This document shows, one piece after another, positions 47,504 through 55,644 of a DNA stretch of 64,000 bases. The notes beneath the pieces are model-generated. The model was not told the origin of the DNA, did not search any database, and saw nothing but the letters and a program-made list of their open reading frames with translations. Within the stretch, counting starts at the first letter, position 1. Each line of letters begins with the position of its first letter. The stretch spans positions 124,001 through 188,000 of the forward strand of contig NZ_FTNQ01000001.1 of the NCBI RefSeq assembly GCF_900156455.1, given 5' to 3'. Both the position numbers and the translations under genes were made by a program. Source of the DNA: Microbacterium sp. RURRCA19A. Its GTDB lineage: Bacteria > Actinomycetota > Actinomycetes > Actinomycetales > Microbacteriaceae.

Positions 47504-48610
47504 ATGACGACCATCGACACCGACCCCGACACCGGACTCGACCCGCTCGAGTTCGCCGTCACCCGCAATCTCGCCGCCAAGAGCCCCGCGCAGCGCGCCG
47601 AGATCCTCGCCAGCCCGGGATTCGGGCAGCACTTCACCGACCACATGGTCGACGTCTGCTGGTCGGTCCGCGGGGGATGGCACCGGCCGCGCGTCTCGCC
47701 CTACGGTCCGATCTCGCTCGACCCCGCCGCGGCCGTGCTCCACTACGGGCAGGAGATCTTCGAAGGCATCAAGGCCTACCGTCACGCCGACGGCTCGGTG
47801 CACACGTTCCGCCCCGATCAGAACGGACGTCGTCTGCAGCGTTCGGCGCGCCGTCTGGCTCTGCCCGAGCTGCCGGTGCCGTACTTCCTGCAGTCGCTGC
47901 GCGAGCTGATCGCGGTCGACGGCGACTGGGTGCCCTCCGGTGAGGACCAGAGCCTGTACCTGCGTCCGTTCATGTTCGCGAAGGAGGCGTTCCTCGGTGT
48001 CCGCCCGGCGCACAAGGTGGCGTACTACCTGATCGCGAGCCCCGCGGGTGCGTACTTCAAGGGCGGAGTCCAGCCGGTGTCGATCTGGCTAAGTGAGGAC
48101 TACTCGCGCGCCGGCAAGGGCGGAACGGGCGCGGCGAAGACCGGCGGTAACTACGCCGCGAGTCTCCTGCCCCAGTCCGAGGCGTACGAGAACGAGTGCG
48201 ATCAGGTCGTCTTCCTCGACCAGGACCGCAACATCGAGGAGCTCGGCGGAATGAACGTCGTGTTCGTCTACAAGGACGGCACCATCGTCACGCCGCAGTC
48301 CGACTCCATCCTCGAGGGCATCACGCGCGATTCGCTGCTGCAGCTCGCCCGCGACCGCGGTCACCACGTGGTCGGACGCAACGTTTCGCTCACCGAGTGG
48401 CGCGAGGGTGTGGCATCCGGAGACATCGTCGAGGTGTTCGCGTGCGGTACCGCCGCCGTCGTGACCCCCATCGGTGTGCTCAAGGGCAAGGACTTCATCG
48501 ACGAGCAGCCGACCGGCACGCTCGCGCTGGAGCTGCGTCAGGAACTGACCGACATCCAGTACGGTCGCGCGGAAGACCGGCACGGCTGGCTGTATCGCCT
48601 CGACGCCTGA
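47504..48610 (+). CDS. ilvE: Branched-chain amino acid aminotransferase
   Basis: IlvE moves the amino group onto the last precursors of valine, leucine and isoleucine. The 368 residues are class II BCAT, longer than the E. coli type. The PLP lysine is in AAKTGGNYAAS, with GQEIFEGIKAYRHADG and ELGGMNVVFVYKDGTIVTP. An AAAGAG site precedes ATG 47504. A strong hairpin follows. Confidence 0.95.
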   Translation: MTTIDTDPDTGLDPLEFAVTRNLAAKSPAQRAEILASPGFGQHFTDHMVDVCWSVRGGWHRPRVSPYGPISLDPAAAVLHYGQEIFEGIKAYRHADGSVHTFRPDQNGRRLQRSARRLALPELPVPYFLQSLRELIAVDGDWVPSGEDQSLYLRPFMFAKEAFLGVRPAHKVAYYLIASPAGAYFKGGVQPVSIWLSEDYSRAGKGGTGAAKTGGNYAASLLPQSEAYENECDQVVFLDQDRNIEELGGMNVVFVYKDGTIVTPQSDSILEGITRDSLLQLARDRGHHVVGRNVSLTEWREGVASGDIVEVFACGTAAVVTPIGVLKGKDFIDEQPTGTLALELRQELTDIQYGRAEDRHGWLYRLDA

Positions 48611-48625
48611 GGGCGTTGCGCATCC

Positions 48626-48653
48626 GGAGGGGTCCCCGCGAGGGGGCCCCTCC
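48626..48653 (+). terminator. Terminator after ilvE
   Basis: GGAGGGGTCCCC pairs with GGGGGCCCCTCC (one G-U pair) around a GCGA loop. Confidence 0.7.
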
Positions 48654-48689
48654 GCCGTTGGGTACCCGTGCCTGTGGGTTCCGCCCCAC

Positions 48690-48756
48690 CGATAAACGGC
48701 ATCGGCGACGAGAAACGGGCTCTCCCCGCGTGTTTCATCGTGGATGCCGTTTATCG
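48690..48756. repeat. Dispersed palindromic element, copy B
   Basis: CGATAAACGGCATC (48690-48703) is the exact reverse complement of GATGCCGTTTATCG (48743-48756), with an inner GAAAC/GTTTC pair. Its left arm matches that of copy A (33449-33477) at about 26 of 29 positions. Confidence 0.75.
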
Positions 48757-48768
48757 CCAGAGGCTCGA

Positions 48769-48912
48769 GCAGCGCCGGGGCCGGACGCGGCGCCGGGGCA
48801 GAGCAGCAACGGGGCCGGGGCAGAGCAGCAACGGGTCCGGGCAGCGCCCGGGGCGGACGCGGCGCGGGGGCAGGATGCAGCGCCGGGGCCGGACGCGGCG
48901 CCAGGGCAGGAC
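48769..48912. repeat. Degenerate 36-bp minisatellite
   Basis: Four GC-rich units start near 48769, 48803, 48841 and 48877. Units 1 and 4 agree at 32 of 33 positions. The second is degenerate and carries a shorter sub-repeat (GGGGCAGAGCAGCAACGGG). No credible gene uses this sequence; it fills most of the 336-bp gap between ilvE and the FAH gene. Confidence 0.7.
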
Positions 48913-48934
48913 GGGGTGTCGGGTGGGCCGCGGT

Positions 48935-48940
48935 TAGGCT
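48935..48940 (+). promoter_or_regulatory. -10 element of the FAH-family gene (leaderless)
   Basis: TAGGCT, 6 nt before GTG 48947. Confidence 0.65.
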
Positions 48941-48946
48941 GAGACG

Positions 48947-49714
48947 GTGAAGATCGCTCGGTTCAGCTACCAGGAAACCCTCCGCTACGGCATCGTCGAC
49001 GATGCCGAACTGGTCGTCCTCGCGGGTGACCCCCTGTTCGCCGGGTTCGAGACGACGGGGGAGCGGATCCCGCTGTCCGAGGTCACGCTCCTGGCTCCGG
49101 TCATTCCGCGCTCGAAGGTCGTCTGCATCGGCAAGAACTACCACGACCACGCGGCCGAGATGGGCGGCGAAGCACCCGCCGAACCGCTCATGTTCCTCAA
49201 GCCCAACACCTCGGTGATCGGTCCGGACGACGTCATCGTCCGTCCGACCACGCTCAGCTCGCGGACCGATTACGAGGGCGAGGTCGCGGTCGTCATCGGC
49301 CGCATCGCGAAGAACGTCCCGGCCGAGCGGGCATCCGACTACGTCTTCGGGTACACCGTCGCCAACGACGTCACCGCCCGCGATCTGCAGAAGACCGACG
49401 GGCAGTGGACTCGCGCGAAGGGCTTCGACACCTTCTGCCCGGTCGGGCCGGTCATCGAGACCGAGCTCGACACGGATGCCGCGATCATCACGACCCGCGT
49501 CAACGGCGAGGTGCGGCAGAACGGACCGATGTCGGACATGATCCACTCGGTGCCCGATCTCATCGCCTACGCGTCGTCGGTGTTCACGCTGTTGCCCGGT
49601 GACCTGATCCTGACGGGGACCCCCGCCGGGATCGGCCCGTTCGAGGCGGGCGACACCGTCGAGGTCGAGGTGAGCGGGATCGGGGTGCTGCGCAACACCG
49701 TGCGCGATGCCTGA
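48947..49714 (+). CDS. Fumarylacetoacetate hydrolase family protein
   Basis: This 255-residue FAH-superfamily enzyme has the core KVVCIGKNYHDHAAEMGGEAP, FLKPNTSVIGPDD, YEGEVAVVIG with metal-binding acidic residues, and the C-terminal GDLILTGTPAGIGP. Relatives hydrolyse acylpyruvates or decarboxylate oxaloacetate. Which one cannot be told here. The MFS start lies 8 bp inside its end. Confidence 0.9.
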   Translation: MKIARFSYQETLRYGIVDDAELVVLAGDPLFAGFETTGERIPLSEVTLLAPVIPRSKVVCIGKNYHDHAAEMGGEAPAEPLMFLKPNTSVIGPDDVIVRPTTLSSRTDYEGEVAVVIGRIAKNVPAERASDYVFGYTVANDVTARDLQKTDGQWTRAKGFDTFCPVGPVIETELDTDAAIITTRVNGEVRQNGPMSDMIHSVPDLIAYASSVFTLLPGDLILTGTPAGIGPFEAGDTVEVEVSGIGVLRNTVRDA

Positions 49715-50945
49715 GCCGAGGTCGGCCGCGGCGCCCGACATCGCGCTCGTGCAGCGCCGGACCGTACGGGTCCTCGCGTCCGGGCAGGTGCTCACGGGCG
49801 TCGCGTTCGGGTCGACGCTGTCGCTGGGCGCTCTGCTCGCCGCCGATCTGTCGGGGCAGGAGGCGTTGTCCGGCTTCGCCACCGCGGCGGTGACACTGGG
49901 CGCGGCTCTCACGGCGATCCCGCTTGCCCGCCTCGCGGCGGCGCGCGGTCGTCGATTCGCGTTGAGCGCGGGGAACGTCGCCGCGCTCGTCGGCATCGCC
50001 GTCGTGATCGTCGCCGCAGCCCTGCGGCTGTTCCCCCTGCTCCTCGCCGGGATCGCCCTGATCGGCGCGGGGAATGCCGCCACTCTGCAGGCGCGGTTCG
50101 CCGCGACCGACCTCGCGAGCACGACCCGTCGGGGCAGAGACCTCGCGACGGTCGTCTGGGCGACCACCGTCGGCGGTGTCGTCGGTCCTCTGCTGCTGGC
50201 GCCGGGCGAGGTCCTCGGGGCGGGCATCGGGATGCCACGGCTCACCGGTGCGTACCTGTTCTCTTTCGCGGCCCAGGCGTGCGCGCTCGCGCTGTACGTG
50301 CTGGTCCTGCGGCCCGACCCGCTGCTCCTCGCACAGAGACGCGACCGCGAGAGCGCGGGCGCCGCGACCGTGGAGGCCGTGGTCGATCGGCCCGCACTGG
50401 CCCGGTACGCGATGTTCGCCGTGGCTGCGTCGCACGTGACGATGGCATCCGTCATGGCGATGACGCCCGTGCATCTGTCGCACATCGTCGCTCCGGATGC
50501 CGTGACCCTCGCCGTCGGCGTCACGATCGCGCTGCACGTGTTCGGGATGTACGGGCTGTCGCCCGTCTTCGGGATCCTCGCTGACCGTGTGGGGCGGATC
50601 CCCGTCGTCCTTCTCGGGCAAGTGCTGCTCGCTGCGGCGTTGGCGGTGGCGGCGACGCTGCCGTGGTCGCAGGCGGGGGTGCTCGTCGCCCTGGTGCTGC
50701 TGGGTCTCGGCTGGAGCGCGGCCACGGTCGCAGGCTCGGCGCTCCTGACCGAGGCGACTCCGCTCGCGGGTCGTCCCCGGCGTCAGGGAAGCAGCGACAC
50801 CTTGATGACGGCGTGCGCCGCCGCCGGGTCCGTTCTCGCGGGCGTGATCCTGAACGTCGCGGGATACGGCGGGCTCGCGCTCTGGGCGCTCGTGCCCGTC
50901 GCGGCCGTGTGCATCGGAGCCGTGGCGGTCAGAGCGCGACGGTGA
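49707..50945 (+). CDS. MFS transporter
   Basis: This 412-residue permease has 12 hydrophobic segments and the motif A-like PLARLAAARGRRFALSAGN and, in the second half, GILADRVGRIPVVLLGQVLL. Its substrate is unknown. The start overlaps the FAH gene by 8 bp; the stop overlaps the convergent aminotransferase gene by 17 bp. Confidence 0.84.
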   Translation: MPEPRSAAAPDIALVQRRTVRVLASGQVLTGVAFGSTLSLGALLAADLSGQEALSGFATAAVTLGAALTAIPLARLAAARGRRFALSAGNVAALVGIAVVIVAAALRLFPLLLAGIALIGAGNAATLQARFAATDLASTTRRGRDLATVVWATTVGGVVGPLLLAPGEVLGAGIGMPRLTGAYLFSFAAQACALALYVLVLRPDPLLLAQRRDRESAGAATVEAVVDRPALARYAMFAVAASHVTMASVMAMTPVHLSHIVAPDAVTLAVGVTIALHVFGMYGLSPVFGILADRVGRIPVVLLGQVLLAAALAVAATLPWSQAGVLVALVLLGLGWSAATVAGSALLTEATPLAGRPRRQGSSDTLMTACAAAGSVLAGVILNVAGYGGLALWALVPVAAVCIGAVAVRARR

Positions 50946-51996
50946 GCGGCGCGCTGAGCCGGCCGCGCAGGGCCGAGAGCGCGCGGTCGACGTCGCCCTC
51001 GTCGTTGAAGACGTGGAAGGCGACCCGGGCGCGGCCCGCGCGTCCCGACGCGATCATTCCGGATGCCGTGAGTCGCGCGAGCGCGCAGCCCTCGGCATCC
51101 GGCCACGTGACGATGGCCGAGGGGCGTGGGGGCTCGTCCAGGTCCATTCCCGCACGGAAGCGCGCGGCGAGCCCCGTCGTGTGCGCGTGCACGGCGGCCG
51201 GATCGGCCGAGGCGAACAGCGCGAGGGCGGGCGCGGCGCCGACGAACGCCTGCCAGGCCGGCGAGACGTCGAAGCGTCGGGCATCCGACGCCAGCGGTGC
51301 CGACACGCCGTAGCAGGACGCCCACGGATCGTCCCCCGAGTACCAGCCGGCGTGCACGGGACGGAGTTCACGCGCGAGGGCCGGGGACAGGGTGAGGAAG
51401 CCGACCCCGCGGGGAGCGCACAGCCACTTGTACGCGTGGCACACCGTGGCGTCGAAGAGAGTGGCATCCACGGGCAACCACCCGGCCGCCTGCGTCAGAT
51501 CGCACAGGGTGCGTGCGCCCGCCCGGGCCGCTGCGGCGGCGATCCCGGCGGCGTCGGCGACCTCGCCGGTGGCGGATTGCACGAGGGAGAACGCCACGAG
51601 CCACGTCTCGGCCGTGACCTCGTCGGCGAGACGGCTCAGCGGGACGGACCGCAGGCGTACGCCGCGACCCGCGTGCGCGAAGGGGGCCACGAGCGACGCG
51701 AAGTCGCCTTCGGGGCACAGCACCTCCGCCCCGTCGGGCACGGCGGCGGCGATGAGCGAGACGGCGACCGAGGTCTGCGCGGCGATCGCGACACCCGACA
51801 CGGGCGCGTGGACGAGGTGCGCGTAGGAGCGTCGGGCGTCTTCGACCGCCCGCGTGGCGGCGGCGACGTCGGGTCGCCCGGATGCCGCGGCCTGGAGGTC
51901 GGCGGACACGGCGGCGACCGTCGCGCGGGGCGGAAGCCCGAGCGTGCAGGCGGCGAGGTAGTCGCGGCCTCCGGCGAAGTGCGGCGCGAGGGTCAT
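50929..51996 (-). CDS. Class V aminotransferase-like protein
   Basis: This 355-residue PLP enzyme resembles kynureninase, cysteine desulfurase and isopenicillin-epimerase-like proteins. The PLP lysine is Lys190 in CHAYKWLCAPRGVGFL, with the aspartate-containing LCDLTQAAGWLPVDAT just before it. The exact reaction is unknown. Start ATG 51996 was chosen over the upstream frame, which runs into the divergent LysR promoter. Confidence 0.82.
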   Translation of the reverse strand: MTLAPHFAGGRDYLAACTLGLPPRATVAAVSADLQAAASGRPDVAAATRAVEDARRSYAHLVHAPVSGVAIAAQTSVAVSLIAAAVPDGAEVLCPEGDFASLVAPFAHAGRGVRLRSVPLSRLADEVTAETWLVAFSLVQSATGEVADAAGIAAAAARAGARTLCDLTQAAGWLPVDATLFDATVCHAYKWLCAPRGVGFLTLSPALARELRPVHAGWYSGDDPWASCYGVSAPLASDARRFDVSPAWQAFVGAAPALALFASADPAAVHAHTTGLAARFRAGMDLDEPPRPSAIVTWPDAEGCALARLTASGMIASGRAGRARVAFHVFNDEGDVDRALSALRGRLSAPLTVAL

Positions 51997-52037
51997 AGGA
52001 CCAGCGTGCCCGCGCCCTGTCCATAGCACCACTGGAT

Positions 52038-52059
52038 GTTTTGCATGAAACGCATTCGC
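52038..52059. promoter_or_regulatory. Possible LysR binding site
   Basis: GTTTTGCATGAAACGCAT contains the short inverted repeat GTTT-TGCATG-AAAC and sits in the intergenic region between the aminotransferase and lysR genes, as is usual for LysR targets. Confidence 0.4.
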
Positions 52060-52076
52060 CATGGTTATGTTCTGGC

Positions 52077-53057
52077 ATGAGCGATGCACCCCACGCCGAC
52101 GGGCTCGATGCGCACGTCCTCCGCGTCGTGAAGGCGATCGCCGACACCGGTTCGATCACGGCGGCGGCGCGCGCCCTCGGCTACAGCCAGCCCGCGGTCA
52201 GTCAGCAGCTGCGGCGGCTGGAGCGTCGCTCGGGCCTGCCGATCGTGGAACGCGTGGGGCGCGGGGTCCGGTTGACGGAGGCCGGGTGGGTGCTCGCCCG
52301 GCACGCCGCGACGGTGACGACCGCGCTGGATGCCGCCGCCGGCGACCTCGCGGAACTGCGCGGCATGCGGGCGGGACGCGTGCGGATCGCCGCGTTCCCG
52401 TCGGCATCCTCGACGGTCGTGCCCCGGGTGATCGCCGCACTGTCGGCTCGTCGGCCCGGGGTCGCGCTCAGCTTCGTCGAGGCCGAGCCGCCCGAGGCGA
52501 TCGCGGCGGTCCGCGAGGATCGCGCCGACATCGCCCTCATCTACAGCTTCCCCGGCGACCGTCGCGAGCAGCTCGAGTCCGCGGCGGGCGGTCTGAGCGT
52601 CCGTGCGGTCGGCGGCGACGACACGGTGCTCGTCGTCCCCTCCGATCATCCGGTCGCGGGCGACGACCCGGTGGATCTGTCGCGTCTCGCCGGGGAGCGT
52701 TGGATCGCGGGGTGCCCGCAGTGCCGGGGTCACCTCCTCGAAGCGTGCGGACGTGCCGGCTTCGTCCCCGACATCGCGTTCGAGACCGACAACTACGTCG
52801 CCGTCGAGAACCTCGTCGCCCAGCGGGTCGGCGTCGCCATCCTGCCGGGGATGGCCGTGGCATCCCTCCCGCTCGTCGCGGGGATCGCGGTGCCCCGCCT
52901 GCCGGCGTCCGAGGCGCGGACGCTGCACGTCGTCACGGCACGCGGAGCCGACCGGGTCCCGGCCGTCGGTGCGGCCCTGGGAGTCGTCGACGAAGTGCTC
53001 GTCGATCATCCGCACCCGGCGCCGGGGCGCCCGGGCCGCGCGGGCGCCGCCGAGTAG
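52077..53057 (+). CDS. LysR family transcriptional regulator
   Basis: The 326 residues begin with a winged helix (about 10-70: LRVVKAIADTGSITAAARALGYSQPAVSQQLRRLERRSGL region) and continue with a periplasmic-binding-like effector domain. Divergent placement suggests it regulates the class V aminotransferase gene and perhaps itself. Two cysteines in AGCPQCRGH stand out in the effector domain and could bind a ligand or metal. Confidence 0.87.
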   Translation: MSDAPHADGLDAHVLRVVKAIADTGSITAAARALGYSQPAVSQQLRRLERRSGLPIVERVGRGVRLTEAGWVLARHAATVTTALDAAAGDLAELRGMRAGRVRIAAFPSASSTVVPRVIAALSARRPGVALSFVEAEPPEAIAAVREDRADIALIYSFPGDRREQLESAAGGLSVRAVGGDDTVLVVPSDHPVAGDDPVDLSRLAGERWIAGCPQCRGHLLEACGRAGFVPDIAFETDNYVAVENLVAQRVGVAILPGMAVASLPLVAGIAVPRLPASEARTLHVVTARGADRVPAVGAALGVVDEVLVDHPHPAPGRPGRAGAAE

Positions 53058-53060
53058 GAT
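53055..53060 (+). promoter_or_regulatory. -10 element of gltX (leaderless)
   Basis: TAGGAT, 6 nt before GTG 53067. Confidence 0.6.
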
Positions 53061-53066
53061 CGGGGG

Positions 53067-54581
53067 GTGTCTGCCACACCCGATCCCCGCACCACGACCG
53101 CCACCGGCGCCGACGTGCGCGTCCGCTTCTGCCCCTCCCCGACGGGCCTGCCGCACGTCGGTCTGATCCGCACCGTCCTGTTCAACTGGGCCTACGCGCG
53201 CCACAACGGTGGGAAGCTCGTGTTCCGCATCGAGGACACGGATGCCGCCCGCGACAGCGAGGAGAGCTACCAGCAGCTCCTCGAGGCGCTGCGCTGGATG
53301 AACATCGACTGGGACGAGGGGGTCGAGGTCGGCGGTCCGCACGCCCCGTACCGGCAGTCGCAGCGCCATGAGATCTACCGCGAGGTGCTCGACAAGCTCA
53401 TCGCCGCCGGCGCGGTGTACGAGAGCTACTCGACCGCCGAAGAGATCGACGCCCGCAACGAGGCCAACGGTCGCGCGAAGCAGCTCGGCTACGACAACTT
53501 CGACCGCGATCTCACCGATGAGCAGAAGGCGGCGTTCCGCGCCGAGGGGCGTCAGCCCGCGTGGCGTCTGCGCGTGCCCGACCACGACCTCAGCTACGTC
53601 GACCTCATCCGCGGCGAGGTCACCTTCCCCGCGGGTTCATTCCCCGACTTCGTGCTGGTGCGCGCCGGGGGAGTGCCGCTGTACCCCTTCGTGAACCCGG
53701 TCGACGACGCCCTGATGGGCATCACCCACGTCATCCGTGGTGAGGACCTCATGCCGTCGACGGCGCGTCAGCTCGCGCTGTACTCCGCTCTGGTGGATGC
53801 CGGGGTCACGACGTTCATCCCGCGCTTCGGCCACATGCCCCTCGTGTTGGGCGAGACCGGCAACAAGAAGCTGTCCAAGCGCGACCCGCAGGCAGACCTC
53901 TTCCTGCAACGCGAGAAGGGCTTCATCCACGAAGGCCTGCTCAACTACCTGTCTCTGCTCGGCTGGTCGCTCGCGAGCGACCGCGACGTGTTCTCGCTCG
54001 ACGAGATGATCGCCGCGTTCGACATCGCCGACGTGAACCCCAACCCGGCCCGCTTCGATCAGAAGAAGGCCGAGGCGATCAACGGCGACCACATCCGGAT
54101 GCTGGATGCCGACGACTTCGCCGCCCGCATCGTGCCCTACCTCGCTGCCGCGGGGTTCATCGGCGAGGAGCCGTCCGCGGAGCACCGCGCGATCATCGCG
54201 GCCGCCGCGCCCCTCGTGCAGGAGCGCGTGCAGCTGCTCGGCGAGGTGCCGGGGATGCTCGGCTTCCTCTTCGTCGACGAGGTGTCGTACGCCGAGGACG
54301 CGCTCAAGGGCCTGCCGGCGAATGCGGGTGAGGTGCTCGTGGCATCCGTCGGTGCGCTCGAGCTCATCCCCGAGACGGAGTTCACCGCCGCCGCGGTCCA
54401 GGAGGCGCTGTCCGCCGCGCTCGTCGACGAACTCGGCCTGAAGCCCCGCGTGGCCTACGGTCCGCCCCGCGTCGCCCTGACGGGCCGTCGCGTGTCGCCC
54501 CCGCTGTTCGAGTCGATGGAACTCCTCGGCAAGGCCGCGACGCTTCGTCGCCTCGACGCTCTGGTGCAGCACCTGGGCTGA
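53067..54581 (+). CDS. gltX: Glutamyl-tRNA synthetase
   Basis: GltX charges tRNA-Glu and, in bacteria lacking GlnRS, also tRNA-Gln, which GatCAB then amidates. This 504-residue class I enzyme has the HIGH-like motif His30-V-G-L and the KMSKS-like KLSKR at 268-272. RIEDTD is the glutamate-binding region. The first 15 residues are a non-conserved extension. tRNA-Gln lies about 180 bp downstream. Confidence 0.96.
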   Translation: MSATPDPRTTTATGADVRVRFCPSPTGLPHVGLIRTVLFNWAYARHNGGKLVFRIEDTDAARDSEESYQQLLEALRWMNIDWDEGVEVGGPHAPYRQSQRHEIYREVLDKLIAAGAVYESYSTAEEIDARNEANGRAKQLGYDNFDRDLTDEQKAAFRAEGRQPAWRLRVPDHDLSYVDLIRGEVTFPAGSFPDFVLVRAGGVPLYPFVNPVDDALMGITHVIRGEDLMPSTARQLALYSALVDAGVTTFIPRFGHMPLVLGETGNKKLSKRDPQADLFLQREKGFIHEGLLNYLSLLGWSLASDRDVFSLDEMIAAFDIADVNPNPARFDQKKAEAINGDHIRMLDADDFAARIVPYLAAAGFIGEEPSAEHRAIIAAAAPLVQERVQLLGEVPGMLGFLFVDEVSYAEDALKGLPANAGEVLVASVGALELIPETEFTAAAVQEALSAALVDELGLKPRVAYGPPRVALTGRRVSPPLFESMELLGKAATLRRLDALVQHLG

Positions 54582-54606
54582 CGCCCACGTCGCACGGTCG
54601 CTGAGT

Positions 54607-54653
54607 GTCCAGGACACGCGGATGCCACGCCGCGGCATCCGCGTGTCCTGGAC
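54607..54653. terminator. Long hairpin after gltX with paired GGATGCC motifs
   Basis: Two 20-bp arms (54607-54626 and 54634-54653) are perfect reverse complements with a 7-nt loop. The arms include the over-represented heptamer facing inward. No U tract. Confidence 0.6.
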
Positions 54654-54763
54654 GCCGAAGCGGGTGTGCGGCGCCGCGCGACGCGCGCGGGCGGGCGCCG
54701 GTTTGGCGCACGGCCCCGCGTCACGTAAGCTTGATCCTCGGCACGAACTTCGGTTCAGCGCCT

Positions 54764-54835
54764 TGGGGTATGGTGTAATTGGCAACACGGCGGTTTCTGG
54801 TTCCGTTGTTCTTGGTTCGAGTCCAGGTACCCCAG
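54764..54835 (+). tRNA. tRNA-Gln (anticodon CUG)
   Basis: Acceptor arms TGGGGTA and TACCCCA pair, starting with the U typical of tRNA-Gln. The anticodon loop reads TTCTGGT, giving CUG, and the T arm has GGTTCGAGTCC. The CCA is not encoded. Confidence 0.9.
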
Positions 54836-54842
54836 CAAGACG

Positions 54843-54888
54843 AAAGCCCCGGTCAGACCGCATTCCCGCGGACAGCCGGGGTTTCTTG
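54843..54888 (+). terminator. Terminator after tRNA-Gln
   Basis: AAAGCCCCGG and CCGGGGTTTC form a 9-bp stem with one bulge; the region between is partly paired. TTTCTTGCTTC follows. Confidence 0.55.
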
Positions 54889-54950
54889 CTTCTCCGCCGG
54901 CGCACGGGGAGCCCCTGGAGCCTCCTCTCGACCTTTGGTAGGCAGGAAGC

Positions 54951-55637
54951 ATGACTTCCACCGACATCCGGCCACGGACCGATTCGCCGAGCGCGCGCGC
55001 CGCGCGGAAGAACCGGCTGCTCACGTGGATCACGCTGGCCATCGCCGCGGTCATCTGCGTGGTGATCGGCGTGGGGGCCTACGCCATGAACAACTCGTGG
55101 TGGACCGAGGAGTCGCCGGTCGCCGCCGCGGACCAGCAGCTGCCCGACGGCCAGTCCCGCTTCGATCAGGCGGGTCAGGACTACTTCAACCGGCAGGGGC
55201 GGGCGACCGTGGACCTCGCTTCGGGAACCTCCGCGACCGAGCTCGGTCTTCCACTCGCCGGCACCACCGCGATCGACACGCTCGTCCCGCTCGCTCTGGA
55301 CATCCGCACGAACGGCGAGGACATCACCTTCGGCGGAGTGTCGCACTTCGACATCACGACGGGGCAGGACGGCATCACGGGGGTCTCGGTCGAGCCCGCG
55401 TCCAGTGGCGCCTGGTCGGCGATCTCCGCGGATCTTCGCGCGCGCGCGAACGCGTGGGGCTGGTCGGATGCCGATCTCGCGACGTTGGGCGACGAGGTCG
55501 GCGCCGCGGCGCGCGAGGAGGGCGTGGCATCGACGGTCAGCCTCCCCGCCGTGGCATCCGGAGGGCTGACCATCACCGCCGACGTGAACATCACCGCCGG
55601 GGGATCGCTCCAGCTCGTGTACACGCTGACGCGCTGA
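54951..55637 (+). CDS. Membrane-anchored protein of unknown function, 228 residues
   Basis: A basic N-terminus (RAARKNRLL) is followed by one membrane segment (about 24-46). The remaining 180 residues face outside and contain no cysteine. Notable segments are AGTTAIDTLVPLALDIRTNGEDITFGG and a closing VNITAGGSLQLVYTLTR. No family is recognised. A GGAAG ribosome site or a TAGGCA hexamer lies 6 nt before the ATG. Confidence 0.72.
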   Translation: MTSTDIRPRTDSPSARAARKNRLLTWITLAIAAVICVVIGVGAYAMNNSWWTEESPVAAADQQLPDGQSRFDQAGQDYFNRQGRATVDLASGTSATELGLPLAGTTAIDTLVPLALDIRTNGEDITFGGVSHFDITTGQDGITGVSVEPASSGAWSAISADLRARANAWGWSDADLATLGDEVGAAAREEGVASTVSLPAVASGGLTITADVNITAGGSLQLVYTLTR

Positions 55638-55644
55638 TCCGCGC

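Noticed and set aside
48744..48950. 68-codon frame over the minisatellite
   Set aside because: The translation is Gly/Ala/Arg/Ser repeat created by the 36-bp units, with no ribosome site.
48089..50725. 878-codon minus-strand frame over ilvE, the minisatellite and the FAH/MFS genes
   Set aside because: It is antisense to three recognisable genes and reads through a tandem repeat. No family motif.
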